Assembly: GCF_028858725.1 (NCBI RefSeq)
Contig: NC_084771.1
Location: forward strand, 2,508,915 to 2,572,914
Reading direction: 5' to 3'
From: Colius striatus
Taxonomy: Eukaryota > Chordata > Aves > Coliiformes > Coliidae
DNA length: 64,000 nt
Positions 11,248 to 22,710 of this stretch are shown piece after piece (position 1 is the stretch's first letter; the number at the start of each line of letters is the position of its first letter). The position numbers were made by a program, and so were the translations under genes. The notes below the pieces were generated by a model. That model did no database searches. It worked only from the letters and a program-made list of their open reading frames with translations, and was not told the origin of the DNA.

Positions 11248-13296
11248 TCTAATACTACTTACATCACTAATCAAGCCTTCTAATGTCATTGAGGTTTGGT
11301 TACTTTGTTTGCTAAGCCAGCATCCTACTTTGCATAGCTGAGTTAATAAAGCAGATACTCCTACACCTGGAGCAAATATACTAGTTGCTATTATTGCTGA
11401 GGGAGACCAAAGGTAACATGGTCATCACATTCGCCAGTAAATGCATGCACAAATTGTTTTGGACAATGATGTTTCTAAATCATTGTGTGATTAGGCACCA
11501 AGATCGTCAGTTGTCCCAAACTGTGTGGTCCCCTGTGTAATCTCGAGGGTATCCCAGGCCATACCTGGTCCCCACAGATCAGAAACATTCCCTTTGGTAA
11601 CTGCATATGCACAAGACTAGGCCTGGGTCTTTTTGGTGCAGTATAATTGCACCAAGATGTTGTGTTCTTATACACGCCCAGGATGGGATCCACATTCTGT
11701 CCCAAATGTTTTGGTATTGCTGGTAAAATTAAACATAACACAAAAATCCATCTTTATAGATCCCAATAATTCTAACTCCTGTGGCTCTGTTGTCATTATT
11801 GGTAGCTATGAAACCATCAAATCCCAGCTGTCAACTTTGCCATTACCCCTAACTAAGGGATTTGTTTTTAATGCCTTTGGTACAGGCCATTGTGCCACAT
11901 CTGATGGAACTCCCACCAAACAGGTAGAAAAAGGATTATCTGGAGTGGTCATTGATAAACATATTGTAGACTGATTGATGGCTTTGGCCAGCGTAAGCCA
12001 CATGTTGTGCTTGGGTTGTTGAAATTGCCTAAAACCATTTACCACAATCATTTGAAGCATCAACAGTGTGACAAAATCCATTTTTTTTTTACTCCTGATC
12101 AAAAACAATCCTTCACCAATGAGTCTAAAACACAAACCACCTTTTAGCTTCTCAATGTCAAATGTTCTGTTCTTCCAAGTTCCATTCCTGACACCTAAAC
12201 CACCTTAGAAAGTTTCCACTGTCAGAAAACCACTGTTCATCACCACATTTACAGCAAAATGCAGGGCATCACGGCCAACAGTTTTTACACTCGTTGAGGC
12301 AAGGGACTGAGGATGGAAAGGACGAGCCCAGCGGTCCGTGAGGGCCGGGGCCGGCGGTGTCGGCGCGGTGTGTGTGGGGGGCTCCGGAGACACCGACCGG
12401 GCGCGGGAAGCGGCTGCGCGGCGGCGGCTGCGGATGGAAGGGGCGGGGGGGGTCTGGCTCACTCCGTGCCGGCCCCGGCCCCGGCGGCGCAGTCGCTGTT
12501 ACTCTCTCCCATGTTTTCTTTGTCTCCCCTTGCGTGCCCGATGGTGCCCAGTCTGACATGGGGTCGTGCTCCCCCCTTCTCCTCTGATCATCCTGCACAC
12601 CCCAATCAGCGACAGCACCGGGCTGTGTTTCAGCGGCACAGGCTGCACCGGGCTGTGTTTCAGTGGTACAGACCAGACAAATGGGTCAGATTAAAGTCCA
12701 CCCCCCCGCTTTTCTAACAAGCGATGTAAAAGTGAGACTGCTGCCTCCTTATCCATGTTGTCGGCTCCTGCCGGCCTAAAAAAACCAGCTCGTGGCCTAA
12801 AAAACCAGCTCGAAGCCTGAAAAAGAAAAACAGCTCCAAGCCTACTTCATGCGGCGATCAACCCAGGGTCCGATTCTCAGCTGGGTGGGAAGAAATCAGT
12901 CCTACTCAATGTGAGTGATAGCAGAAATCTTCTTCCCTTTATTGAGAGCAGGCTCTAACTTACATACACAGCAGCTTCAAAGCTAGCTCAGCAACAGCAG
13001 CTGGTAGGTTACATTTTCATGTTCATCCTGCTTGCAGTTCCTGTGATAAGCAAGCCTCCCTTCCCGTCTTGTTTTTCCCCAAAGTTGTTAACCACCTTTA
13101 GCCGAAAACAGTCCGACCTTGAGGGAACAGAACACGCCTGCTGTCTACGTGACAGCAACTGCTTTAACCATGGCTCTGACTCTGGTCTTGATTGTGCATC
13201 AAATCCATATAACTAGAGCCCAGGCTGCCTTGCCCCAACGGGCCCAGCATTATACCCCGGGATCCGTGTCTGTGCTCCCTCAAGATTTTCTCCACA
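11248..13296 (-). mobile_element. ERV remnant (LTR, gag leader fragment, env surface fragment)
   Basis: Minus-strand relative of the ERV at 50668-55875. The LTR at 13296-12769 (528 bp) lacks the long U5 minisatellite and joins almost directly to the start of gag, so the primer site and leader are deleted. A proline-rich gag piece lies near 12600-12310. The same gag-env junction as in the other copy lies near 12300, then degraded env surface-subunit sequence runs to 11248. The transmembrane part and the second LTR are missing. All reading frames are broken. Confidence 0.8.
12769..13296 (-). repeat. ERV LTR (short-U5 form)
   Basis: Starts TGTGGAG on the minus strand and ends GGCCGGCA. It aligns by eye to the LTRs at 50668-51785 and 54963-55875, but only two or three degraded copies of the CCTGAAA/CCAGCTC repeat are present. 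An AATAAAG signal lies near 12940. Confidence 0.75.
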
Positions 13297-13429
13297 AGCA
13301 TGGACGCTCAGCCCTGCCTGCTCCCTCTCCCAGTGCAGGCCCTGGCAGAGCCCACAGCAGGGCTGCCTGCAGTCACTCACATGGGGCCTGGGCACGGCAG
13401 GGAGCTCTTGGGCTCAAAAAACTGTCCTT

Positions 13430-14545
13430 CAGAAGCTCCCAGCTCTGCTCACCTCCTTTGTCCCTCAGGGCAGTTTCCCAGGGGATCTCATCCACTCTCT
13501 TAAAGTTCAGGGTCCTGACTCTACCTGGCAAATTTACCGAGGGAGCATCAATCCCCTCATCCAGATCATTGAGAAGGGTGTTAAACAGAACAGGGCCCAG
13601 CACTGAGCCCTGGGGAACACACTGGTGACCAGCCAACAACTGGGTTTTGGAGGAGAGGAGCCTGAGGGGTGAGCTCAGGAATGGTTACAGATGCATCAAG
13701 GGTGGGTGTGAGGAGGCTGGAGCCAGGCTGTGCTCAGGGATGGCCAGTGACAGGACAAGGGGCAACAAGCTGGAACTGAAGAGCTTCCAAAGAGACACAA
13801 GGACAAAGTTGTTCCCTGTTGAGGTGAGGGAGCACTGGCAGGGGCTGCCCAGATGGGCTGTGGAGGCTCCTTCTCTGGAGACATTCCAACCCAGCTGGAG
13901 GAGTTCCTGAGTGCCCTGCTCTAGGTGGTGCTGCCCTGGCAGGGGGGTTGCACTGGCTGAGCTCTGCAGGTTTATTAAGGCCAAGAGCCAAAAACTTTGC
14001 GGCACGTGAGCAGCAACGTGGCCTCGTGGGCAAGAAGCCAATGGCAGCCTGGGGGCATCCAGCAGAGTGTGGGCAGCAGGGCCAAGGGGCTTCTGCTCCC
14101 CCTCTGCTCTGCCACATGTGCTGAGGCCTCAGCTGGAGTCCTGTGCCCAGTTGTGGGCTCCCCAGCTGCAGAGGGACAGGGAACTGCTGCAGAGAGGCCA
14201 GTGCAGGGACACCCAGATGCTCAGGGGACTGGAGCATCTTCCTTGTGAGGAAAGGCTGCTGGACTTTGGACAGTTCAGCTTGGAGGAGACTGAGGGGGGA
14301 CCTCGTTAATACTTACAAGTGCTGAAAGCTGCATGCCAAGGAGAGGAGGCAGCAGGGAGGGTTTTTCCTGTAGTGTCCAGTGACAGGACAGGGGGTATTG
14401 AACAAAAGCTGTAACACAAACAATTCCCCTTAAGGAAAAGCTTCTTTCCTGTTGAGGTGAGGGAGCCCTGGCCCAGGCTGCCCAGGGAGGGTGTGGAGGC
14501 TCCTTCTTGGGAGGTTTCCAAACCCACTTGGACACCTTCCTGTTG
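13430..14545. mobile_element. CR1 cluster (three fragments, mixed orientation)
   Basis: 13430-13640 is a minus-strand reverse-transcriptase fragment (VPQGSVLGPVLFN motif region). 13640-13985 and 14005-14545 are plus-strand 3' fragments, each with the GTGAGGGAGC and TGGAGGCTCCTTC landmarks. The same cluster occurs at 62170-63300 in the same orientation and partly at 43790-44340. Confidence 0.85.
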
Positions 14546-14940
14546 TAACGGTGCAAGCAATATTCATTCAAAGATGTAGAGAGGCTGGGTAATGCACCTG
14601 CAGAGACATACACAGCCAACACAGTGCAACCAACAGAGGGACTCAAAGCCACCCTTCCTTGGCTGGCTACTTCCTTATATGCTGCTTCTGCCCATGTGAT
14701 CACCCAGGGCCCAACTGATTAACTTGCAGCACCTGTTTCTGATAGTTGGAAGTAGCTTGCCAGCTGCATTAACTTGTCCCCACCATCTTTATTCAAGCTG
14801 GCTGGTCCAAGTCATATTTGTACCTACAAATATTTGGTTCTGTCATGCTGTTTGAAGAACTCTGTCCGTCCCTGGGACTTCTTGAGCTACTGCTTGAAAC
14901 GTGACAGGCCAGACATGGGGAGCACTGGTTAAGGTTTGAT
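14546..14940. other. Region between CR1 and the B1 3' end, LTR-like in places
   Basis: Bounded by TGTTGTAACGG at 14543. On the minus strand it contains GCATATAAGG and AATAAAG (14788-14793), which hints at an old LTR ending CCGTTACAACA. No target-site duplication was found, so the identity is open. It is repeated beside B2, B3 and B4. Confidence 0.3.
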
Positions 14941-14948
14941 GACGGAGC

Positions 14949-14954
14949 TTTATT
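14949..14954 (-). terminator. Poly(A) signal of B1
   Basis: AATAAA on the minus strand about 300 bp after the B1 stop codon, implying a 3' UTR from 15250 to about 14930. It is conserved at B2, B3 and B4. Confidence 0.7.
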
Positions 14955-15250
14955 GTTTTTACCAAAGCACTTTGCGTCCCTCAAACAACACGGAACAAAT
15001 CCAGGTTTGTTGACATGAAGGGTAACAAAGAGTTTCCAGCTGTAGAAAATGGTTCTCACAGGGTGAAGAAAGCCAGAAAATCAAACGTACACAAACTGGA
15101 AGAAACCCAAGTGCTAAACTCGGTGTCTAAACTACTGAGCAACGATGCAAAAGAAAACTGCTGGTAGGTCCAAGGTTTGCCATGGAGCACAGGGAGGAGC
15201 TCATGGAATAGCCCCTGGCATGGGCCCCGCTCAGAGCTGCAGCTGCCCGG

Positions 15251-18200
15251 TCAGCGACGGGCCCAGAGAGAAGGCCGTCTGCTCCAGGCCCTGCGGAGCC
15301 ACTCTCGCAGGCTGAGTCTGGAGGGAGCTGCTCTCTCTGCATCTCTCAGGGTGCACTGCGTTTGAGCTGCCAGGTTTGCTACTGACGAGACGGTGTCTTC
15401 TGGCAGGTTTTCAAGGGCTGCAACAGAGAGGAACAGAGCTGAGATCAGAGCCTGTGTTCACCCCAGGAACCCCTCCTGCCAGGGCAACCCCCAGCTGTTC
15501 CCACAGCCCAGAGGGAGCCGGGCCCAACGGCATCAGCCGGAAGGTGCTGAATACCCCCCGGGCTCCTGACATCTCTCTCTGCTCTCCCTGGCCGGGGCAG
15601 GGGCCGCAGCTCCCTTCCCAGGGCCTCTCGTCCTCCCTGCCAGTCCCCGCTGCCGCCCCGCTGCCCTCACTCACCCTCATGGATGGGCTGCAGCAATTCC
15701 TGATGCCCCCTCAGGTGCTGCCCGGCAAGCCCTGCGAACGCACAGTCGGTCAGTGCCCCAGCGGCACAGTTGCCTCACAGGTCCCTGCAGCCCGGCCACA
15801 CGCCCCCCTCCCCTTGGGAGGGCTGAGCCCAGGCTCTTCCCCGGGCGAGCGAGCGCCAGGCGCAGGGCAGGGCTGGCACAGGGCGCAGGGAGCCTCGCGG
15901 GCGCCAGGGCCCTGCACCGGGCACTCGCGGCTCCGCAGCCACGCGGCTGATTCCTGCGGCCGCGCCACAGCCGGGGCTGGGGCCGAGCTGCAGCGGGGCA
16001 GGGAGGGACAGGGGCTGTGTCTCACCCAGGAACCTGACGGCCGCCTCTCGTATGGGCTGCTGATGGCTCCAAAGGCACCGCGCTGCCTGCTGCACATAGT
16101 GCGCGGCTCTGCTGCCGCACCCTGACAGCTGCAGACGGACAGGGGACAAAGGGAAGGGTTGGTACCGACCGTGGCCCTGTGCCCGGGACGGGCTGTGGCA
16201 GTGGGCAGGGGCACAGCTTGCCCAGGCTGGGGCTGCTGCTTGGGGACCATCCTTACCAGGTACTTGCCCACTTCCAATGTCTTCCTCTTCTCCAGGAGCT
16301 TTCTGAGCCTCCTCTTCTTCAGGAAGGCGGCAGCTCCAAGCAGGGTTACCCGAGAGGCCTGCAGACACACAGAGCAGGGAGATGCTACCGCTGCCCAGGG
16401 CACAGGACGGGCGTCCTCTCACCCGGGCAAAGCTCATGGCCCTTCCTGGCCCTGGGGACCTCCCGCGGGGACATGGGCAGGTCAGAGATCCTCACCTCTG
16501 CCACCTCCGGGCTCTCGTCATGCAGGAGGCAGAGCAGTTCGATCACGTTCTCATACACCCGTGTCTTCATCGGCTGTCTTTCCTTTTTGTTGACAGACTG
16601 CATCAGACGTTGGAAGAGCTCAAGGGAGAGCAGCTGCACACTGCTGGTGGTCTGGTGGAAAAGAAAGAGGACAAGAGCTCAGCACCGGCTGCTGCAGGCC
16701 CACCTGGGCATGGCTCTGAAAATGCACAGAGCACAAAGGTTCCTGGCAGCAGCCAGTGCCTGTGGTGGGGGGCACAAAGCCTTACGTGGTGAAAGAGTGG
16801 CTGGAGCCTCCCAGTCAGCTCCAGAACGAGGGTGCTGCAAACTGGGCTGTTGGCAGCCTGGAGCATCATTTTGAGCAAGGAGAGGGTCGTTTCGACCACC
16901 TCGTCATCTAGGTCCTGCAGTAGCTCCAGGAGGCTTTCCTGCAGGATCCACATGCTTTTGGCCTGTGTGCAACACGATGCTTGTGGTGAAGCCGTGAAAA
17001 GCTGCACTGCCAAAATCACTCCAGTGCTTCAACCCCATGCTGCTGCCTCGGGAGCCAGAAGCCAAAGGCCTGCCACAAGGGACTTGGGGAGGCCAGCAGG
17101 GAGGCAGGAGGGCTGGCAGGAGCTGCCAGAGCTCCCAAAGCACAGCCAAGCCCCAGCTGCATGTCCCCCAGCTCCCCTCACCCAGCCCCACGCCCCCAGC
17201 ACGGCTCTGGACGGCTGCCTCCTGCCTACCTTCGAGGGCTCGTTGCAGGTGGTGATGAGGGCATTGAGCATCAGCCACTGCATCTGGCTGCACTTGCTCC
17301 GCAGGTACCTCGGTGCCAGCTGCAGGACATGTTCGTCTAATGCCCTCACCTCAGGGCAGGTCAGGAGCTGAAACACAGCAAGCAGTGACGAGGACGCCCG
17401 GCTCTCCCAGGGCTCTCCCAGGGCTCCACCTCAGCCCGGCCCTCAGGGTCACCTCAGCCAGGAACGCCATGATAGGGATCTCCCAGCACACCTCCTCACA
17501 TCTCAGCACCTGCAGCAGGCGCTCAGTCAGCTTGTAGCATATGGTAGTCGACATCCTGCACATCTCCCTGGCAAGAGCGGTCAAGAAGACACCGTTGGCC
17601 CTGAGCAGGGTGGGCAAATCCCTCCCTCCGCTGAAGGCAGGTCTGGTTTAGTTTGGGGGTTGTGGGGGGTGCTCCATCTGCAGGGGGAAATGGTTGGGGG
17701 GAGCTGGGAGAAGGGGGCTGTCACCTGCCAAGCAGCCCCATCGCATAGTGCCGGGACTCATCCTTGAGGAGTAATTCCCAGCCACGCTGCTTCTTCATTT
17801 CAGACACCACATCCCCATAGCCCAGGCAGCAGAGCAGCTCTTTCACAGTGCGCAGCACAAACCTGTGTGCAGAGCAAAGCCCAGGTCACACCAGGAGCCC
17901 TGGGCCCAGCTCCGGGCCGTGGCAGGGCTGGCAGGACTGGCGTGGGGCACCTGCTGGGGGTGGTGGGAAGGTGGCCTTCTGGCTGGTGCTCCTGGCAGAA
18001 GCAGGCGTTGGGCAGCTTGTCCGCGAGGAAGAAACTTTGGAAGAGCAGAGCCAGGAAGAAGGCAGGAAAATTCTCCCACAAGCTTGGTGGGTAGTCGGGC
18101 ATCTGAAGGATGGCCTGCAGCGCTCTGGTTGCCTGCAGGAAAGAAACAGCCCAAGACAGAGCTCAGCACCCAGACGACTCCGTGCAGGGCCTGAGTGCGG

Positions 18201-19345
18201 GGGTGAGCAGAGGCGCGGGACAGAAACTCACGGCCATGGGATTGATTTCAATGCTGTCCCCTTTGGAGGTGGATGTTCTGTGCAGGGGCATGTCCTCCAG
18301 CACGCCGAGCAGCTCCTGCAGCACCTCCTCTGCTTTCTCACTCTCGGACACAAGCTTCCTCCAGAGGGCCCCAGCAATACTGCAGGCCCAGAGATCAATG
18401 TCAGAGGGGGCTTGGCCGCAGCACCGAGGCCTGGGCAACTGTGGGGGCTGGGGCTGGCCTCCAGCCCTGCCTCTGCCCGCTGCCCCCAGCGACGGGGCCT
18501 CGAGGGGCAGGGAAGGAACAGGGCAGTGGGCTCTGGGACTGGCAAACCGAGAGGCCAGAGGGCTCTAAAAATCTCCGTCTGCCTGGCAGCTCCACGGGCC
18601 GGGCCCTACGGCTGCTGAGCCTGGGGCTGTCAGGGCAGGCCGGGTCCCATTACCTGGGGCACAACGGGGCACAGTGCAGCAGGGTCACCACCGCATCATG
18701 GGGGTGGACGTTGGCCAGCAGCAGAGAAACCACACCTGCCAAGTGCTCAGTCACATGGCTGGGCTGCTCCTCTTCTGTCAGGTTCCAGCCTGGAAGGGGC
18801 AAAGAGCGAGCTGAGGCAGAGCTGAGGGGAACACAGCTGAGCCCCCCGCTCCCCGGGCAGGGCCAACCCCGGCACAGGGCTGCTGGGGACGCTGACCTGT
18901 GTCTCTCCGGCTGCAGTCTGGGGGGGCCCAGGGGATAGAGCCCAGCCCTGGGGAACAGCCCCAGCCCCTCTTTCCCTGGGGATGCCCAGCGGGACCGGGA
19001 CAGGGCCCAGGCGGCTGCAGCCACCAGCGCTGGGGCCCAGCTCAGCCACTCACCCGCCTCCAGCAGCTGGACCTCCTCCTCCACCTCAGCGGGCTGCCCC
19101 TCCTCCACCTCAGCGGGCTGCCCCTCCTCCACCTCAGCAGGCTGCCCCTCCTGCACCACATTGGGCTGCCCCTCCTGCACCACACTGGGCTGCCCCTCCT
19201 GCACCACATTGGGCTGCCCTGCTGCATCAGCCCCAGAGTCTTCCTCCTGCTCTTCCTCTTCTCCCATCCAGGCGAGCCTGGGCACCCTGGGGGGTTTCTC
19301 CTCCCTCCTGCTGAGGCCTGGCCTCGAGGGCTGCTGCTGCCGCAT
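15251..19345 (-). CDS. MROH-like gene B1 (complete, 13 exons)
   Basis: Complete maestro HEAT-like repeat gene of 636 aa. Exons: 19345-19054, 18789-18654, 18379-18232, 18132-17951, 17862-17725, 17567-17453, 17367-17230, 16962-16786, 16651-16496, 16358-16257, 16128-16026, 15731-15675 and 15417-15251. All phases agree. The 5' edge of exon 6 is the least certain because the frame stays open upstream. The ATG at 19345 is the first in frame (context CAGCCATGC). Residues 43-90 are six 8-residue repeats (GQPNVVQE, then GQPAEVEE) in an acidic disordered leader. The rest is HEAT-like helices; exons 7-13 align one-to-one with the C-terminal halves of A and C. The tail is arginine- and tryptophan-rich. 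No disabling mutation was seen. Confidence 0.8.
19076..19219 (-). repeat. 24-bp coding repeats in exon 1 of B1
   Basis: Six in-frame 24-bp units: three encode GQPNVVQE or GQPSVVQE and three encode GQPAEVEE. The two sub-blocks are internally nearly identical. Confidence 0.9.
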
Positions 19346-20400
19346 GGCTGGGAAACGTTGGGCAAAGTGCTGAGGGTCAGTGGGGAACGAGGGGTCTGCA
19401 CACGGCTCCTGGCAGCCACAATCTGTCCCGTCCTGTCCTCCGGGCACTCTGGGGTGGTCATGGCTGCGCCAGTGCTACATCATGCCAGAGAACCAAGGGC
19501 TCTGTGACACGCTGCCACGGCCCGTGGGGCCCCGTTTCCCCCTCACACTGGCCCCAGCCCCGCCCAGCTCCAAAGGAGCTCCCTGGGACAGCACCTCCGA
19601 GCCCAGCACAGCCCAGAAACAACTCCCAGGACGCAGGGTCATGGCTGGGGGAGCGTTGGTGGGCATCTCCAGGGACAGGTTTCTTGGGGATCCCCACCAT
19701 TTGGGAATCTCCAAGTGCCATCTCACAATCCAGGCGTCTGCAACAAGCAGTCTTTTCAGTTTTGGCAGAAAAAGCCCCTGTTGTTTCCCCCCCTTGGTAC
19801 TGGAATTACTCAGACTTGTTCCAGTAAATATCTTTAGCAGCTGCAGCTTCGCAGCTCAACATCTCCAATCAATTAGCAGGATATCAATCACCTGGACTAC
19901 AGTTTCTTGTATCAGAAGGAAAGAGGTTTCATTGGCAAGTCTTAGTAAGACAATGATTTTACAGACACCCAGCAGCAGTCCTCTGTCTTCCCTCAGCCAC
20001 GTGCCAATTGCACAACGATTCTCCAGCAGCTTCAGTCTCAGCTGGCTCACTTTCAGTGGCTTATTTCTACAGATGCCCCTGCCCCAGCACTAACAAATTC
20101 TGCTTAGAAAAACCTCAATAAAAAAGGAAAACAACCCAAAGCAGCGAGCTTTAGAGTTGGGTTTGAACTGGAGAAAACATTTGGCAGAAAATGATATCCA
20201 CAAGGGGAAAAGAATCATCTCATTGTCTCAGTTCTCAGTGACACATGAGGCAAGAGCTTTGTGCTGGAGCTGAGAACAAAACTGATCTTGTGATGGCCTG
20301 TCTGAAAAAAGCTACTGCCAGCTTTTGCCTCCTCTTCAATCCACATCAGCAAGGAAAGTGAGATTTCCTTGGGGGTGAACTGCACACCTATAAACACACA
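19346..20400. other. 5' flank of B1
   Basis: Likely promoter and 5' flank of B1. It is almost identical at 34231-35285 upstream of B2. The part 19640-19800 reappears, inverted, at 45630-45790 fused to exon 7 of B3. No TATA box or CRE was seen near the start codon. Confidence 0.45.
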
Positions 20401-20429
20401 GGTTGTAAAGAGTCAGGCAGGTCCCACCG

Positions 20430-21620
20430 AGAACAGGTCACACAGGAACGTGTCCAGGAGAGTCTTGAAGAGCTCCAGAGCAGGAGCCTCCACACCCTCC
20501 CTGGGCAGCCTGGGCCAGGGCTCCCTCACTCAAACACTCCAACAGTTTCTCCTTGTGTTTCAATGGAACTGTTTGTGTTGCAGCTTCATCCCATCACCCC
20601 TTGTCCTGCCACTGGATACAACAGAGAGAAAGTGCTGCCCCAAGCTCCTGACACCCACCAGTGAGAGATTTGGAGCTATGAATGAGCTGCCCCCTCAGTC
20701 TCCTCTTCTCCAGCCTGAACAGCCCCAGGGCCCGCAGCCTTTCCTCACAAGGAAGATGCTCCAGTCCCCTGAGCATCTGGGTGGCCCTGCACTGGCCTCT
20801 CTGCAGCAGTTCCCTGTCCCTCTGCAGCTGGGGAGCCCACAACTGGGCACAGGACTCCAGCTGAGGCCTCAGCACATGTGGCAGAGCAGAGGGGGAGCAG
20901 AAGCCCCTTGGCCCTGCTGCCCACACTCTGCTGGATGCCCCCAGGCTGCCATTAGCTTCTTGCCCACGAGGCCACGTTGCTGCTCACGTGCCGCAAAGTT
21001 TTTGGCTCTTGGCCTTAATAAACCTGCAGAGCTCAGCCAGTGCAACCCCCCTGCCAGGGCAGCACCACCTAGAGCAGGGCACTCAGGAACTCCTCCAGCT
21101 GGGTTGGAATGTCTCCAGAGAAGGAGCCTCCACAGCCCATCTGGGCAGCCCCTGCCAGTGCTCCCTCACCTCAACAGGGAACAACTTTGTCCTTGTGTCT
21201 CTTTGGAAGCTCTTCAGTTCCAGCTTGTTGCCCCTTGTCCTGTCACTGGCCATCCCTGAGCACAGCCTGGCTCCAGCCTCCTCACACCCACCCTTGATGC
21301 ATCTGTAACCATTCCTGAGCTCACCCCTCAGGCTCCTCTCCTCCAAAACCCAGTTGTTGGCTGGTCACCAGTGTGTTCCCCAGGGCTCAGTGCTGGGCCC
21401 TGTTCTGTTTAACACCCTTCTCAATGATCTGGATGAGGGGATTGATGCTCCCTCGGTAAATTTGCCAGGTAGAGTCAGGACCCTGAACTTTAAGAGAGTG
21501 GATGAGATCCCCTGGGAAACTGCCCTGAGGGACAAAGGAGGTGAGCAGAGCTGGGAGCTTCTGAAGGACAGTTTTTTGAGCCCAAGAGCTCCCTGCCGTG
21601 CCCAGGCCCCATGTGAGTGA
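20430..21620. mobile_element. CR1 cluster (minus 3' fragments and plus RT fragment)
   Basis: 20430-20985 and about 21000-21350 are minus-strand CR1 3' fragments. 21354-21560 is a plus-strand reverse-transcriptase piece. This is the mirror image of 43790-44935. Confidence 0.85.
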
Positions 21621-22061
21621 CTGCAGGCAGCCCTGCTGTGGGCTCTGCCAGGGCCTGCACTGGGAGAGGGAGCAGGCAGGGCTGAGCATCCCGCTGGTAC
21701 AGGCACTGAGCCCTGAAGGAGGCTGAAGCTGGTCACATCTCAAAGAGCAGTTCTCAGCTGGCCTGTGCTCGGGGGCCAGGGCTGGAAGTGGCTGGTCTAA
21801 GGGTCTGGAAGTGGTGTCAGGGGACAGGTTCTCCTGTCTGTTCAAGCAACAACCAGCTGGGCTGCATCTGGGAAGTCACAAATCACGTTTGAGGGCACTT
21901 GTGGGCATGGAGATGTTCTACAGGGCCCAAGAATCTCTTGCATGTGTTCTCCTGTGGGGCTCAGGGATGCTGCCAGTCCTGCAAAGGCTTCAGCAGAGCT
22001 CTTGTCCTCCACACAAAGGCGGGAAGCACTTGGTTGGGGTTTTTAATACAAAGTACATAGG
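21620..22061. other. Intergenic downstream of A2
   Basis: Shared, inverted, with 43307-43740 and 61689-62120 downstream of A3 and A4. No exon, RNA gene or known repeat is recognised. Confidence 0.4.
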
Positions 22062-22699
22062 TGTCGTGGTTTGGCCCAGCCAGCACAGAGGCACCACGAC
22101 AGCCTCTCGCTCGGTGCCCCCATCCACCCCCACCCTCGTCAGGATGGCAGAGGCCCCAGAGAAAAGGGAGGAGGAAGAGAAGCAAGGTTGTTGTGGATGG
22201 AGACAAGGGCAGGGAGGGCTGGCTGCCCGTTACGGTTCCCGGCAAAACAGGCTCCAGTGCTCGACTGAGAGAGGAAAGGAGGAAAGTTTATTCTGCTACC
22301 AACATGAAACAGAACGGAACAAAAGCAAAAAGGGAGCAGGATGATGAGAAAATGACAACCACGGGACACAGTCCTTGGGGAACATCTCTGGCGTGGATTC
22401 TTCACACCTCCTCTCTTTCCTCACTGACCTTGGAGTCCGCGTGGTTGTTTCTCTCACTCTTCCCACTCCTTGCATCGCCAGCAGACAGAGAAGAAGGAGG
22501 GACAGGAGGAGGAAGAAACAGGAAGAACCGTCATTTTCCAGCTTCTCCAAAAGTGATGGTGGAGGCGGCTCATTGGCTCAGCCCCAGCAGTGGGGCTGGC
22601 TCAGAGCTGGGCAGGGTTTCCAGCGACTTCTTACAGGAGCCATCTTTACAGCCCCTTCCCCCTTCCCAGAAACGGCTGTCATGTCAAACCCTGACCACA
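22062..22699 (-). mobile_element. Solo LTR abutting the A2 stop codon
   Basis: ERVL-like LTR: on the minus strand it begins near TGTGGTCAGGG and ends GGCCAAACCACGACA, matching the solo LTR in A2 intron 1. It carries AATAAA (22292-22287) followed by a pyrimidine-rich tail. It begins about 12 bp after the stop. The target duplication is no longer clear. Confidence 0.75.
22287..22292 (-). terminator. LTR-derived poly(A) signal for A2
   Basis: AATAAA within the LTR, about 420 bp after the A2 stop and in gene orientation. No earlier hexamer was seen between stop and LTR. Confidence 0.5.
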
Positions 22700-22710
22700 A
22701 AACATCAAAC

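Noticed and set aside
20369-21259. Open frame of about 296 codons as a host gene
   Set aside because: It lies entirely in CR1 3' UTR fragments, and its mirror copies follow the CR1 blocks rather than any gene structure.
22062-22699. LTR target-site duplication next to the A2 stop
   Set aside because: Flanks (CATAG and AAAAC) do not match, so a clean duplication could not be claimed even though the element ends are recognisable.
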